From positions 1 through 64,000 of IMG/VR virus record IMGVR_UViG_3300025652_000055: a stretch of 64,000 bases of DNA; one strand, written 5' to 3'. Shown here in pieces: positions 16,275 to 26,522 of this stretch. The notes below the pieces were generated by a model. That model did no database searches, was not told the DNA's origin, and was given only the letters and a program-made list of their open reading frames with translations. The DNA comes from a virus. The translations under genes and the position numbers were made by a program. The number at the start of each line of letters is the position of its first letter. The first letter of the stretch is position 1.

Positions 16275-18487
16275 TGTACAAGCAGAGTCTATACAAGGTT
16301 GTAGAACCTATTAAAATAAATACCATAAAAAGACTTAATAAGTCTAAAAAATGGAAGTACGGATATAACAAAGAACACGACATTGTTGTTATATCTAAAA
16401 CGGGTCAGATAGGTGAAATATATGAAATACAAAATTTTCAAATAGCATTACCAAAACACACAGATGTTTATAAATTTGATAGTGACAAATGGGAGGTAAA
16501 TGAATATCCCTCTGAGTTAAAAAGAATAAAAACTATATTTGATTGGAAAAATTATCCAGATGATTTTAAGAAAAAATATATAGATTACATAGAAAGTGAG
16601 TTTAAAAAAAGAGAAGAAGGTTTTTGGTATTACAATAAAGGCGTTCCTACTTATATTACTGGTACTCACTACATGTACTTGCAATGGTCCAAGATTGATG
16701 TTGGGCAACCAGACTTTAGAGAAGCAAATAGATTATTCTATATATTCTGGGAAGCTTGTAAAGCAGATACAAGATGCTACGGAATGTGTTATCTTAAAAA
16801 TAGACGTTCAGGATTCTCTTTTATGGCTTCAGGAGAAACAGTTAACCAAGCCACAATATCATCTGACGCTAGGTTCGGTATTTTATCTAAATCAGGACCA
16901 GATGCTAAAAAAATGTTTACCGATAAAGTCGTGCCAATATCAGTTAACTACCCTTTCTTCTTTAAACCAATACAAGACGGTATGGATCGTCCAAAAACAG
17001 AATTAGCATATAGAGTACCAGCTAGCAAGTTAACAAGAAGAAGTATTGTAAGTTCTGAAAAACCAGAAGAATTAGAGGGATTAGATACAACTATTGATTG
17101 GAAAAACACAGGTGACAATAGTTATGATGGTGAAAAGCTTAAGTTACTAGTACACGATGAGTCTGGTAAGTGGGAGAGACCTAACAACATATTAAACAAC
17201 TGGAGAGTTACAAAGACAACACTTAGACTAGGTTCTAGAATAATAGGTAAGTGTATGATGGGAAGTACGTCAAACGCTTTAGATAAAGGTGGAGACAATT
17301 TTAAGAAACTATATAAAAATTCAGATGTTACAAAAAGAAACCGCAATGGACAGACAAGCTCGGGACTATATAGTTTGTTCATACCTATGGAATGGAACTA
17401 CGAAGGATTCATTGATTCTTATGGGTTACCTGTCTTCGACACGCCTGACACAGAAAAAATTGGGCCTTTTGGCGAGACTATAGACACAGGTATATTAGAG
17501 CATTGGCAAAATGAAGTAGATGGATTAAAGAACGATGGTGATGCTTTAAATGAATTTTATAGGCAATTCCCAAGAACTGAAGAACACGCTTTCAGAGACG
17601 AAACAAAAAACAGTATATTTAATTTAGCAAAAATATACGAGCAAATAGATTTTAACGAGGATTTAAATAATACATCTCAAATTACAGTAGGTAGTTTTCA
17701 GTGGGTTAATGGTATAAAAGATTCTAAGGTAATGTTTTATCCAAATCCAGATGGAAGATTTAAAGTTAGCTGGGTTCCACCTATAAACAAACAGAATTAC
17801 AGTGTAATTAAAAACGGCATTAAATATCCAGGCAATGAGCACATGGGTGCTTTTGGTTGTGACAGTTATGACATATCAGGTACCGTTGATGGTAAAGGAT
17901 CTAATGGCGCGCTGCATGGGTTGACAAAGTTTAGTATGGAAGATTGTCCACCTAATCAATTTTTTTTAGAATATGTAGCTAGACCACAAACCGCTGAGAT
18001 ATTTTTTGAAGACGTTTTAATGGCGCTTATATTTTATGGGATGCCTTTACTTGCTGAAAATAATAAACCTCGTCTATTGTATTATTTAAGAAGACGTGGT
18101 TATAGAGGTTATTCTATGAATAGACCTGACAGAGTTTGGAACAAGCTTTCAACAGCTGAAAAAGAAGTAGGTGGTATACCTAACTCAAGTGAAGATATTA
18201 AGCAAGCACACGCTGCTGCTATTGAAATGTATATACAAGATCATGTTGGATTAAAGTCTGACAATACGTATGGAACATGCTATTTTAACGAAACATTACA
18301 AGACTGGGCAAAGTTTGACATTAATAATCGTACAAAGTTTGATGCGGCTATTAGTTCAGGATTAGCTATCATGGCTTGTAATAGACATTTATACAGAGCA
18401 AACCCCATTATGAAAAAAGAAAAATTAAACTTAAGCATAGCTAAATACGGACAATCAGGTATGCGTTCAAAACTAATAGAAAATTAA
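16274..18487 (+). CDS. terL: terminase large subunit (TerL)
   Basis: A 737-residue packaging motor. The ATPase region has a divergent Walker A-like loop, LKNRRSGFS (174-182), and a Walker B, KLLVHDE (290-296). The RNase H-like nuclease domain shows GAFGCDSYDIS (525-535) with the expected acidic residue. It drives DNA into procapsids through the portal encoded next. Its length and organisation resemble TerL of crAss-like and marine Bacteroidota podoviruses. Confidence 0.85.
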   Translation: MYKQSLYKVVEPIKINTIKRLNKSKKWKYGYNKEHDIVVISKTGQIGEIYEIQNFQIALPKHTDVYKFDSDKWEVNEYPSELKRIKTIFDWKNYPDDFKKKYIDYIESEFKKREEGFWYYNKGVPTYITGTHYMYLQWSKIDVGQPDFREANRLFYIFWEACKADTRCYGMCYLKNRRSGFSFMASGETVNQATISSDARFGILSKSGPDAKKMFTDKVVPISVNYPFFFKPIQDGMDRPKTELAYRVPASKLTRRSIVSSEKPEELEGLDTTIDWKNTGDNSYDGEKLKLLVHDESGKWERPNNILNNWRVTKTTLRLGSRIIGKCMMGSTSNALDKGGDNFKKLYKNSDVTKRNRNGQTSSGLYSLFIPMEWNYEGFIDSYGLPVFDTPDTEKIGPFGETIDTGILEHWQNEVDGLKNDGDALNEFYRQFPRTEEHAFRDETKNSIFNLAKIYEQIDFNEDLNNTSQITVGSFQWVNGIKDSKVMFYPNPDGRFKVSWVPPINKQNYSVIKNGIKYPGNEHMGAFGCDSYDISGTVDGKGSNGALHGLTKFSMEDCPPNQFFLEYVARPQTAEIFFEDVLMALIFYGMPLLAENNKPRLLYYLRRRGYRGYSMNRPDRVWNKLSTAEKEVGGIPNSSEDIKQAHAAAIEMYIQDHVGLKSDNTYGTCYFNETLQDWAKFDINNRTKFDAAISSGLAIMACNRHLYRANPIMKKEKLNLSIAKYGQSGMRSKLIEN

Positions 18488-18488
18488 T

Positions 18489-20912
18489 ATGGCTGAGTCA
18501 GTTGTAAAAGGTTATTTTCCGAGTCAAGTTGTACCTGACGCAGAGAAGTTAAGCGCCGAATATGGTTTACAAGTAGGTAAAGCCATAGAGTATGAATGGT
18601 TTGATGGATCTACATCTAATCAAAGATATAATCAGCACCAAGCTGAGTTTCATAAATTGAGACTATATGCTAGAGGTGAACAACCTATACAAAAGTATAA
18701 AGATGAATTATCTGTTAATGGAGATTTATCTTATTTAAATTTAGACTGGAAACCAGTTCCTATTGTACCAAAATTTGTAGATATAGTTGTTAACGGTATA
18801 TCAGAAAGATCGTTTGATATAAAGTGTTATTCTCAAGATCCTTATGGTATAGAGAAAAGAACTAAGTACATGGAGTCTATATTAAGAGACATGAAAACTA
18901 AAGATTTAAACTTATTTGCTGAAGAAGCATTTGGTATATCTTTGTTTGAGTCGCCTCCAGAGTTACTACCAAACTCACAAGAAGAGCTAGACTTACATAT
19001 GAAGCTTAGTTATAAGCAAGGTATAGAACTAGCTGAAGAGCAAGCTATAAACGTTTTGCTTAAAGGTAATAGATATGATCTTACTAAAAAAAGAGTAAAT
19101 TACGACTTAGCAACCATAGGAATAGGTTGTGTTAAAAATACATTTACAAAATCAGAAGGAGTAAAGGTTGAATACGTTGATCCAGCTAATATAGTTTATT
19201 CATATACAGAAGATCCAGATTTTCAAGATATATATTACGTAGGTGAAATAAAAACTATACCTATAAACGAACTTAAAAAAGAGTTTCCTGATTTAACAGA
19301 TGAAGATTTAAAGGCTATACAAAGTCAAAGCATCCATCAAAATAGTTATTCAACTAATAGATATAATTCTTCTCATTACGATGATAAGAATCAAATACAA
19401 GTTTTGTACTTTAACTACAAGACTTATATGAATGAAGTTTATAAAGTTAAAGAAACAGCTACAGGAGCTGAAAAAATAATATTAAGAGATGATACTTTTG
19501 ATCCACCTATCAATGAAATGACAGGTAATTTTGGTAAAATATCAAGATCATTAGAAGTTTTATATGAAGGTTGTTTAATTTTAGGTACAGATTATCTTTT
19601 GAGATGGGAAATGGCTAAAAATATGATGAGGCCTAAAAGTGATTATAGTAAAGTTAAAATGAACTACGCTATAAACGCTCCTAGAATGTACAAAGGTAGA
19701 ATTGATTCATTAGTAAAACGTATAACAGGGTTTGCTGACATGATTCAACTAACACACCTTAAGCTTCAACAGGTTATGTCTAGAATGGTTCCAGACGGTG
19801 TTTACTTAGACGCTGACGGACTAGCTGAAGTTGATCTTGGTAATGGTACAAATTATAATCCTCAAGAAGCGTTAAATATGTTCTTTCAGACGGGATCTAT
19901 AATAGGTAGGTCTTTTACTTCTGAAGGAGATATGAATCCAGGTAAGGTACCTATTCAAGAAATACAAAGCGGTAGTGGTGGTCAGAAAATACAAAGCTTG
20001 ATAACAAACTACAACTACTATATGCAGATGATAAGAGACGTCACCGGTTTAAATGAAGCTAGAGACGGTAGTACTCCAGATAGTAGAGCTTTAGTAGGTG
20101 TTCAAAAACTAGCTGCTGCAAATTCAAACACAGCAACAAGGCATATATTACAGTCTGGTTTAGCTTTAACTCAAGAGTTAGCGGAAGGCTTGTCTCTTAG
20201 AATATCTGACATATTAGAGTTTTCTCCAACAAAAGAGGCTTTTATACAAAAAATAGGAAATCAAAACGTAGGTATATTAGAAGATATATCTAATCTATAT
20301 TTACATGATTTTGGTATATTTATAGAGTTAACACCTGATGATGAAGAAAAAGCTGTTTTAGAAAACAACATACAAGCAGCTGTTGCAGGTGGTTTAATAG
20401 ATTTAGAAGACGCTATAGATCTTAGAGAGATAAAAAACATAAAGCTAGCAAACCAACTATTAAAGCAAAGAAGAAAAAAGAAACAAGACAGAGATCAACA
20501 GATACAACAAGAGAATATGCAGGCTCAAGCTCAAGCAAATGCTCAGGCTCAGCAGGTTGCAGCTCAAGCTGAAGTACAAAAATCTCAAGCTCTTTTTCAA
20601 ATTCAATCTCAAATGGAGCAGCTTAAGGGCCAAATGAAGTCTCAACAAATGCAACAAGAAGCTATGTTGAAGAAAGATTTAATGACCTTAGAGTTTGAAT
20701 TTAATATGAAGCTAAAAGGAATTGAAGCTGATGGCGCTAAAAACAAAGAAGCTTACAAGGAAGATCGTAAAGACGAAAGAACAAAAATACAAGCAACTCA
20801 ACAAAGCGAGTTGATAGATCAAAGAAAAAATGACTCATCACCTAAAGATTTTGAATCTGCAGGTAATGACAACATGAGTGGTTTTGACATGGGCCAGTTT
20901 GGACCTATGTAA
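18489..20912 (+). CDS. portal protein
   Basis: An 807-residue portal starting two bases after terL. The region GTDYLLRWEMAKNMMRP and the following helices have the look of the portal stem/crown, and the last ~130 residues are a Gln-rich coiled coil (about 655-760). It is much longer than the T7 portal and close in size to crAss-like portals. It forms the dodecameric head vertex. Assignment rests on position (terL-portal-scaffold-capsid) and size. Confidence 0.75.
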   Translation: MAESVVKGYFPSQVVPDAEKLSAEYGLQVGKAIEYEWFDGSTSNQRYNQHQAEFHKLRLYARGEQPIQKYKDELSVNGDLSYLNLDWKPVPIVPKFVDIVVNGISERSFDIKCYSQDPYGIEKRTKYMESILRDMKTKDLNLFAEEAFGISLFESPPELLPNSQEELDLHMKLSYKQGIELAEEQAINVLLKGNRYDLTKKRVNYDLATIGIGCVKNTFTKSEGVKVEYVDPANIVYSYTEDPDFQDIYYVGEIKTIPINELKKEFPDLTDEDLKAIQSQSIHQNSYSTNRYNSSHYDDKNQIQVLYFNYKTYMNEVYKVKETATGAEKIILRDDTFDPPINEMTGNFGKISRSLEVLYEGCLILGTDYLLRWEMAKNMMRPKSDYSKVKMNYAINAPRMYKGRIDSLVKRITGFADMIQLTHLKLQQVMSRMVPDGVYLDADGLAEVDLGNGTNYNPQEALNMFFQTGSIIGRSFTSEGDMNPGKVPIQEIQSGSGGQKIQSLITNYNYYMQMIRDVTGLNEARDGSTPDSRALVGVQKLAAANSNTATRHILQSGLALTQELAEGLSLRISDILEFSPTKEAFIQKIGNQNVGILEDISNLYLHDFGIFIELTPDDEEKAVLENNIQAAVAGGLIDLEDAIDLREIKNIKLANQLLKQRRKKKQDRDQQIQQENMQAQAQANAQAQQVAAQAEVQKSQALFQIQSQMEQLKGQMKSQQMQQEAMLKKDLMTLEFEFNMKLKGIEADGAKNKEAYKEDRKDERTKIQATQQSELIDQRKNDSSPKDFESAGNDNMSGFDMGQFGPM

Positions 20913-20942
20913 TTAATTTTTATAATTTTATAATATTTTATT

Positions 20943-22091
20943 ATGGCTAAAGAAGAAAAAGTAGTCGATCAAGCTGTGGAAGAAATAAATCCACAAGTTG
21001 AAGAGACTGTAGAAGGTGATCTAGTACCTGAAGTTACTGTTAAAGAAGATGGTACACACAAAATAGATTTTGACAAACTAGTAGCTAAACCAATTAAAGG
21101 TGAGGTTGCAAAGCAAGACGTCAAAGAAAAAAAGGTTGAAGAAGCTGTGGCTAAAGAACCAGTAAACGAAGAACCTATTGTTTTAGAAGAAGTAACGCAA
21201 GAAGTTGTTCAAGAGAAAGTTGAGGAACTTGAAGAGCAGATAGAACAAGCTGTTGTTGAAGAGGCTGTGGGTATAGATTTACCTGACAACATTAAAAAAG
21301 TAGTAGACTTTGTAAACGAAACAGGTGGTAGCCTAGAAGATTACGTAAAGTTAAACCAAGATGTAGACGCTTTAAATGAAGAGCAGTTGTTGGTTGAGTA
21401 CTACCAAATCACAAGACCTCACTTAGATCCATCTGAGATAAACTTTTTAATAGAAGATAAATTCGCTATTGAAGAAGATATGGAAGATGAAAGAGATATT
21501 AAAAGAAAAAAACTAGCTAGAAAAGAAGAATTAGCAAACGCTAAGAATCATCTAAACGGTTTAAAAACAAAATACTATGAAGAGATCAAAGCTGGCTCTA
21601 GGTTAGCACCTGAGCAACAGAAGGCTGTAGATTTTTTCAATAGATATAACAAAGACAAAGAGGTTGCTGAAAAGCAAACTCAAACTTTCAACAATAAAAC
21701 TAACCAAGTTTTTAATGACGATTTCAAAGGTTTTGAATACAAAGTCGGAGACAAGAGGTATAGGTTTAATGTTAAAAACCCGAATGAAGTAAAAGACAAC
21801 CAAAGCAACATCAATAATTTTGTTAAGAAGTTTCTTAATAAAAACAACGAGATGCAAGATGCTACTGGTTATCATAAATCTTTATTCACTGCAATGAATC
21901 CTGACGCAATTGCAAACCATTTTTACGAACAAGGAAAAGCTGATGCCATGAAGCAAAGTATTGCTGCTACGAAAAACATTAGTATGGATCCTAGGAAAGG
22001 TCAAGGTGCTGCGCCTCAACAAGGTACAACATATAGATCTATCGATGCAGATGGTCAGTCGGTTAAGTGGGGATTTAAAAAACGAAAATAA
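20943..22091 (+). CDS. probable capsid scaffolding protein
   Basis: A 382-residue, highly acidic, helix-rich protein between portal and capsid genes. The first ~110 residues are Glu/Val repeats (disordered or coiled). A helical middle (about 180-260) precedes a basic C-terminus ending in WGFKKRK, which could bind the capsid shell as in other scaffolds. The call is based on location and composition. Confidence 0.65.
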   Translation: MAKEEKVVDQAVEEINPQVEETVEGDLVPEVTVKEDGTHKIDFDKLVAKPIKGEVAKQDVKEKKVEEAVAKEPVNEEPIVLEEVTQEVVQEKVEELEEQIEQAVVEEAVGIDLPDNIKKVVDFVNETGGSLEDYVKLNQDVDALNEEQLLVEYYQITRPHLDPSEINFLIEDKFAIEEDMEDERDIKRKKLARKEELANAKNHLNGLKTKYYEEIKAGSRLAPEQQKAVDFFNRYNKDKEVAEKQTQTFNNKTNQVFNDDFKGFEYKVGDKRYRFNVKNPNEVKDNQSNINNFVKKFLNKNNEMQDATGYHKSLFTAMNPDAIANHFYEQGKADAMKQSIAATKNISMDPRKGQGAAPQQGTTYRSIDADGQSVKWGFKKRK

Positions 22092-22093
22092 AT

Positions 22094-22109
22094 TAACAAA
22101 ACTTAAAAA
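22094..22109 (+). promoter_or_regulatory. A-rich translation leader, copy 2
   Basis: The 16-base sequence found at 8306-8321 is repeated exactly here, 9 bases before the start of the major capsid gene. The remainder of the leader is A/T only. It probably supports SD-independent, high-level initiation. Confidence 0.45.
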
Positions 22110-22118
22110 TTAAAAATT

Positions 22119-23573
22119 ATGGCTTTAGCTGGAACTGGCGCTGAGTTATCACACGTGGTACCTCGCCCAAACAAACTTGCATATGACAACAACTATTTGT
22201 CAATTGCAGACAATGATTTTAACTTTGCAAAACAATTCTTACCAGAAGTATATGAGAAAGAAGTAGAAAGATACGGTAACCGTACTATCTCTGGTTTCTT
22301 AAGAATGGTAGGAGCTGAAATGCCTATGGCTTCTGACGAAGTTGTGTGGTCTGAACAAGGTAGAATCCATGTAGCATCTAACAACGCTACAATCGCAAAC
22401 GTAAACGGAACAAGTGACGCGATTACATTAGTAACTGATCCTGCTGGAAACGGTGACGGATTAACTGCTGCTCAACAAGCTGCTTTATATTCTAAAGGAG
22501 ATACATTAGTAGTTTCTCAAGGAAATAAAACAGTAAAAGCAAGAGTACAAGGTATAGCGGGAGTTGTACTTACGGTATCTGCTTACGACTATGCTGCTAT
22601 CCAAGCGGCTGGTGCTGGAAATGCTGGATTTGCTGCTGCTGCGGTAAAACTATTCATCTTTGGTTCTGAGTATGCAAAAGGAACAGACAATGCTGACCAA
22701 GCATCTGTAGATTCTCCTTTCACTAAATTTACTAACAAACCAATCATATTAAAAGGTAAGTATTCTATCTCAGGATCTGATACTGCTCAAATCGGTTGGG
22801 TTGAAGTAGCTACTGAAGCTGGTGCTTCTGGTTACTTATGGTACTTAAAATCTGAATCTGAAACAAGAATTAGATTTGAGGACAAATTAGAAATGGCAAT
22901 GATTGAAGCTGAGAAAACTGTAGCTGGATCTGGTCTTGCTGGATCTTTTGGTGGATCTGAAGGTTTATTTGCTGCTGTTGAATCTAGAGGATTGGTTTAC
23001 AACAACCAAGACTTTGGAAACGCTGTACCTGCAAGTGGTATTCAAGAATTTGATAACATCTTACAAGAATTAGACAAGCAAGGAGCTATCGAAGAGAACA
23101 TGATGTTCTTAGATAGAGCTACTAACTTATCTATCGATAAAATGTTAGCTAATCAAAATTCTTACGGAGCTGGAGGTACATCTTACGGTGTATTCGATAA
23201 TTCTGAGGATATGGCTTTAAATTTAGGTTTCTCTGGTTTCAGACGTGGATCTTACGATTTCTACAAATCTGACTGGAAATACTTAAACGATGCTACTACT
23301 CGTGGATTAATTGCTGACGTAGAAGGTATCATGGTACCTGCAGGAACAAGTACAGTATACGACCAATCATTAGGTAAAAATATCTCAAGACCTTTCTTAC
23401 ACATCCGTTACAGAGCTTCTGAAGCAGATGACAGAAAAATGAAGTCTTGGATCACTGGATCTGTTGGTGGAAACTTTACTTCCGACTTAGATAGCATGAC
23501 TGTAAACTTCTTATCAGAAAGATGTTTATGTGTACAAGCTGCTAACAACTTTGTTTTACTTAAAAAAGTATAA
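22119..23573 (+). CDS. major capsid protein
   Basis: A 484-residue protein in the capsid position after the scaffold. Codon use visibly differs from its neighbours, with more C-ending codons and frequent GGA and ACT, as expected of the most highly expressed phage gene. The composition fits an HK97-fold shell protein: an N-terminal arm, a long helix near RFEDKLEMAMIEAEKTV and a C-terminal strand FVLLKKV. The gene is flanked by a repeated A-rich leader and a hairpin. Confidence 0.8.
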   Translation: MALAGTGAELSHVVPRPNKLAYDNNYLSIADNDFNFAKQFLPEVYEKEVERYGNRTISGFLRMVGAEMPMASDEVVWSEQGRIHVASNNATIANVNGTSDAITLVTDPAGNGDGLTAAQQAALYSKGDTLVVSQGNKTVKARVQGIAGVVLTVSAYDYAAIQAAGAGNAGFAAAAVKLFIFGSEYAKGTDNADQASVDSPFTKFTNKPIILKGKYSISGSDTAQIGWVEVATEAGASGYLWYLKSESETRIRFEDKLEMAMIEAEKTVAGSGLAGSFGGSEGLFAAVESRGLVYNNQDFGNAVPASGIQEFDNILQELDKQGAIEENMMFLDRATNLSIDKMLANQNSYGAGGTSYGVFDNSEDMALNLGFSGFRRGSYDFYKSDWKYLNDATTRGLIADVEGIMVPAGTSTVYDQSLGKNISRPFLHIRYRASEADDRKMKSWITGSVGGNFTSDLDSMTVNFLSERCLCVQAANNFVLLKKV

Positions 23574-23583
23574 CATAACAAAA

Positions 23584-23624
23584 GTAATTCTTACCCTCGT
23601 TGTAATTACGGGGGTAACTATTAC
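23584..23624 (+). terminator. hairpin after capsid gene
   Basis: TTACCCTCG (23591-23599) pairs with CGGGGGTAA (23609-23617), with an outer GTAAT/ATTAC helix. The downstream T content is modest, so it may act as a partial terminator or protect the capsid mRNA 3' end. Confidence 0.55.
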
Positions 23625-23653
23625 TCTTATAAATTATTTAATTATATTATATC

Positions 23654-24433
23654 ATGGAAAAAACAAAAACAAAAAAACTACTAGGAATACCTGACGGTGT
23701 TCAGTGGGAAATAAAAGACAGGCTTTATACAATGGAAGCCAAAAACAAACCTCTAGTATATACAATACCATCAAAGCACTCGTCTAAAAGACCATTGTTA
23801 TATTTTGATGAAAAACTTGGATATCAAAGAGAACTTAAGTATGCTACTAATATGGCTAGTCCTTTAGTAGACGAACAAGAAGGTGAAGCTACATTAGGTA
23901 GAATCATAATGAGAAACGGTAAGTTGTTTGTACCAAAAGAAGAGCAATGCTTACAAAAACTATTATCAATTTATCACCCATTAAAAGGTAGTATTTATTC
24001 AGAATACGATAAAGTTGAAGAGGCTCAAGATGATCTAGCTTACATGGAGTACGAAATAGAAGCTTTATTAGCTGCTAAAGCATTAGATGTTGACGCGGCA
24101 GAAGCTATATTAAGAGCTCAAATAGGTAGTGATGTTAACGAATTAACAAGCAAAGAAGTAAAAAGAGACGTTTTACTAATGGCTAGAAGAAACCCAGGAA
24201 TGTTTCTACAGTTAGCTAATGATGAAAATGTTGAATTAAGAAACTTTGGGGCTAAGGCAGTTGAACAAAACCTTATAAAATTATCAGCAGATCAAAGGAT
24301 ATTTTCATATCCTAATGGTAAAAAGCTATGTACTGTTCCTTATGACGAACATCCATATAATGCTTTAGCTGCTTGGTTTAAGACTGATCAAGGAATGGAA
24401 GTCTATAAGCAGTTTGCTAAAAAAGTAAAATAA
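23654..24433 (+). CDS. unknown protein after capsid, possible head completion
   Basis: A 259-residue soluble protein. The N-terminal half is beta-rich (VQWEIKDRLYTMEAKNKPLVY). The middle is helical and acidic (DDLAYMEYEIEALLAAKAL) and the C-terminal half is mixed. Its location between MCP and connector proteins suggests a head-associated role. No family recognised. Confidence 0.55.
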   Translation: MEKTKTKKLLGIPDGVQWEIKDRLYTMEAKNKPLVYTIPSKHSSKRPLLYFDEKLGYQRELKYATNMASPLVDEQEGEATLGRIIMRNGKLFVPKEEQCLQKLLSIYHPLKGSIYSEYDKVEEAQDDLAYMEYEIEALLAAKALDVDAAEAILRAQIGSDVNELTSKEVKRDVLLMARRNPGMFLQLANDENVELRNFGAKAVEQNLIKLSADQRIFSYPNGKKLCTVPYDEHPYNALAAWFKTDQGMEVYKQFAKKVK

Positions 24434-24437
24434 AAAT

Positions 24438-24470
24438 GTAAAGTAACCGCCTTCGGGCGGTTGCATTTAC
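24438..24470 (+). terminator. UUCG hairpin between genes
   Basis: AACCGCC and GGCGGTT form a 7-bp stem with a TTCG loop (24445-24462). An outer GTAAA/TTTAC pairing extends it. There is no clear T run, so it may be an RNA-stability or processing element rather than a strong terminator. Confidence 0.55.
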
Positions 24471-24483
24471 TTAAAAATAAAAT

Positions 24484-24645
24484 ATGGCTTTTAACATGAA
24501 ACAAAAAGGCTTCGGCGATACTGTTGAGGCTATTACAAAAGCTACAGGAATAAAAAAAGTAGTTGAAAAAATAAGCGAAGCTACAGGTAGAGACTGTGGT
24601 TGCGATAAAAGAAAAGAATATTTAAATAAAAAATTCCCTTATTAA
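24484..24645 (+). CDS. short CGC-motif phage protein
   Basis: A 53-residue protein read by eye: GFGDTVEAITKATGIKKVV near the start, then DCGCDKRKEYLNKKFPY at the end. I recall similar short proteins with the CGCxxR...LN pattern in many tailed phages. The two cysteines may bind a metal. It fits exactly between the hairpin and the next start (two bases away). Confidence 0.7.
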   Translation: MAFNMKQKGFGDTVEAITKATGIKKVVEKISEATGRDCGCDKRKEYLNKKFPY

Positions 24646-24647
24646 TT

Positions 24648-25349
24648 ATGGCTGTAAGTGTAGATACCGTTTATCAGACTGTTTTGAGTACTTTAAACAA
24701 AGAGCAACGTGGCTATGTCACACCTCAAGAGTTTAATTTATTTGCAGAGCAAGCTCAACTAGATATATTTGAACAATATTTCTACGACATAAATCAATTT
24801 GGTAGACTGCACGGTAATAGTACAGAATATTCAGACATGCTAGATATACTTGAAGAAAAAATAAGTATATTTGAAGCACCACCAGTGAATGTTACTATGG
24901 CTAACACGGGTATAGGTACTTTGCCAGCTAACTATAGGTTAGGTAATGTTATGCATACTACTAACGGTGTAGCTAGAATAGTTGAAAAGCTAAACAAAAA
25001 AGACATACAGATACTTCAAATGTCTCCATTAACAACTCCAAACTTAATTAGACCAGCTTACACTAGAACAAGTGAGACTACGATACAACTCTATCCAGCT
25101 ACAATAGTAGCAAATGTTACATGTGATGTCATATCAAAACCTACTGCTCCTAATTGGAATTATGTTATGGTTTATGGTGAAGCCTTGTATAATGCTACTG
25201 GTAGTACTGATTTTCAACTGCATCAATCTGAAGAAATAGCTTTAGTCGAAAAAATATTAGAGCTAGCTGGTTTATCTACCAAGGAAGTTCAGATGTATCA
25301 AATTGCAAATCAAGAAGAAATGCAAACAATCCAACAAGAAAAACAATAA
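24648..25349 (+). CDS. head-tail connector / ring-like protein
   Basis: A 233-residue protein. The N-terminus has the helical pattern LNKEQRGYVTPQEFNLF and QAQLDIFEQYFYDINQF, which I associate with conserved structural proteins of Bacteroidota podoviruses. A beta-rich middle and a helical C-terminus ending in Gln/Glu repeats follow. Order after the capsid gene suggests an adaptor ring on the portal. Inferred from context. Confidence 0.55.
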   Translation: MAVSVDTVYQTVLSTLNKEQRGYVTPQEFNLFAEQAQLDIFEQYFYDINQFGRLHGNSTEYSDMLDILEEKISIFEAPPVNVTMANTGIGTLPANYRLGNVMHTTNGVARIVEKLNKKDIQILQMSPLTTPNLIRPAYTRTSETTIQLYPATIVANVTCDVISKPTAPNWNYVMVYGEALYNATGSTDFQLHQSEEIALVEKILELAGLSTKEVQMYQIANQEEMQTIQQEKQ

Positions 25350-25352
25350 GAT

Positions 25353-26519
25353 ATGCCATTATTCAACGGAACACAACAAGGTTACTATGAGCAAAGCCAA
25401 AGCTTTGTAGGCGCTGGAGCTGGAAACCTCACGGTTGGACCAGTAACTACAGCTGCGTTTGCTACTAGACCAACTCAACAGGTTGATATAGTGGTTTTTA
25501 TAAACGGCATAGAAATAAACAAAAATAGTTACTCGTATAATGGCACAAACCCAGGTGACACTACTCCTGACGATTCTTACGATATATTATTCAATAACAC
25601 AAATCCAAACACAAACGTGCAAGCTGCTGATGGATCTCCTTTAGCAGGCTTAACTGTATTGTTTAGAGAGGTTTTAGCTACCGAGCAGTTTGGTAACTAT
25701 CAATATGTTTCTTTAGAGAATATAATAAACAACTTTATAATATCTTACGTGGGTGAAGATAAAATAATATCTAAAGTAAGAAGAACAGATATCGCTTTTC
25801 ACGCTCAAAGAGGTTTAGCTGAGCTTAGCTACGATACTTTAAAATCTTTTAAGTCTCAAGAGATTGAAATACCACCTTCTCTATCTATGAAATTACCTCA
25901 TGATTTTGTTAACTATGTTAAATTATCTTGGCTAGACAATGATGGTATTGAAAGGATATTAATGCCTACTAGAAAAACTAGTAACCCAGAGGCGCTAATA
26001 CAAGATAGTAATTACGATTACAGTTTTGACACAGATGGAACTTTGTTAGCTGCTGACGATTCTGAAACGTGGAATAAATTCAAAGATGCTACAAACAGGA
26101 ATAATACAAATCCAGATACTTTAGATGAATTTGAAAGATATAGAAGTACTCAGGGTGGTAGATATGGATTAGAGCCGGAGTTTGCTAATAGCAACGGAGT
26201 TTATTTTATAGACAATCTAAGAGGTAAAATATTTTTTGATTCTAGCCTGACAGGTAAAATAATAACATTAAAGTATATAAGCGATTCACTTGGCACAGAC
26301 AATGAAATGCTTGTTCATAAGTTTGCAGAAGAAGCGTTGTACAAGCACATAGCTTACGCTATACTAGCTACAAGAGCTAACACTCAAGAGTATTTAGTCA
26401 TGAGGTTTAAAAAAGAAAAGTTTGCTGCAACTCGCCAAGCTAAATTAAGATTATCAAATTTAAAATCAGAGGAACTTGCTCAAGTAATGAGAGGTAAGTC
26501 TAAGATTATAAAACACTAA
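25353..26519 (+). CDS. tail-tube/connector-like structural protein
   Basis: A 388-residue protein. Residues 1-~110 form a beta domain with FINGIEINKNSYSYNG, resembling strand-loop modules of podoviral tail proteins. The rest is mixed, with a helical C-terminal region (FAEEALYKHIAYAILATRA). It lies four bases after the ring-like gene and before the hub protein, so it is probably part of the stubby tail. Confidence 0.55.
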   Translation: MPLFNGTQQGYYEQSQSFVGAGAGNLTVGPVTTAAFATRPTQQVDIVVFINGIEINKNSYSYNGTNPGDTTPDDSYDILFNNTNPNTNVQAADGSPLAGLTVLFREVLATEQFGNYQYVSLENIINNFIISYVGEDKIISKVRRTDIAFHAQRGLAELSYDTLKSFKSQEIEIPPSLSMKLPHDFVNYVKLSWLDNDGIERILMPTRKTSNPEALIQDSNYDYSFDTDGTLLAADDSETWNKFKDATNRNNTNPDTLDEFERYRSTQGGRYGLEPEFANSNGVYFIDNLRGKIFFDSSLTGKIITLKYISDSLGTDNEMLVHKFAEEALYKHIAYAILATRANTQEYLVMRFKKEKFAATRQAKLRLSNLKSEELAQVMRGKSKIIKH

Positions 26520-26522
26520 AAT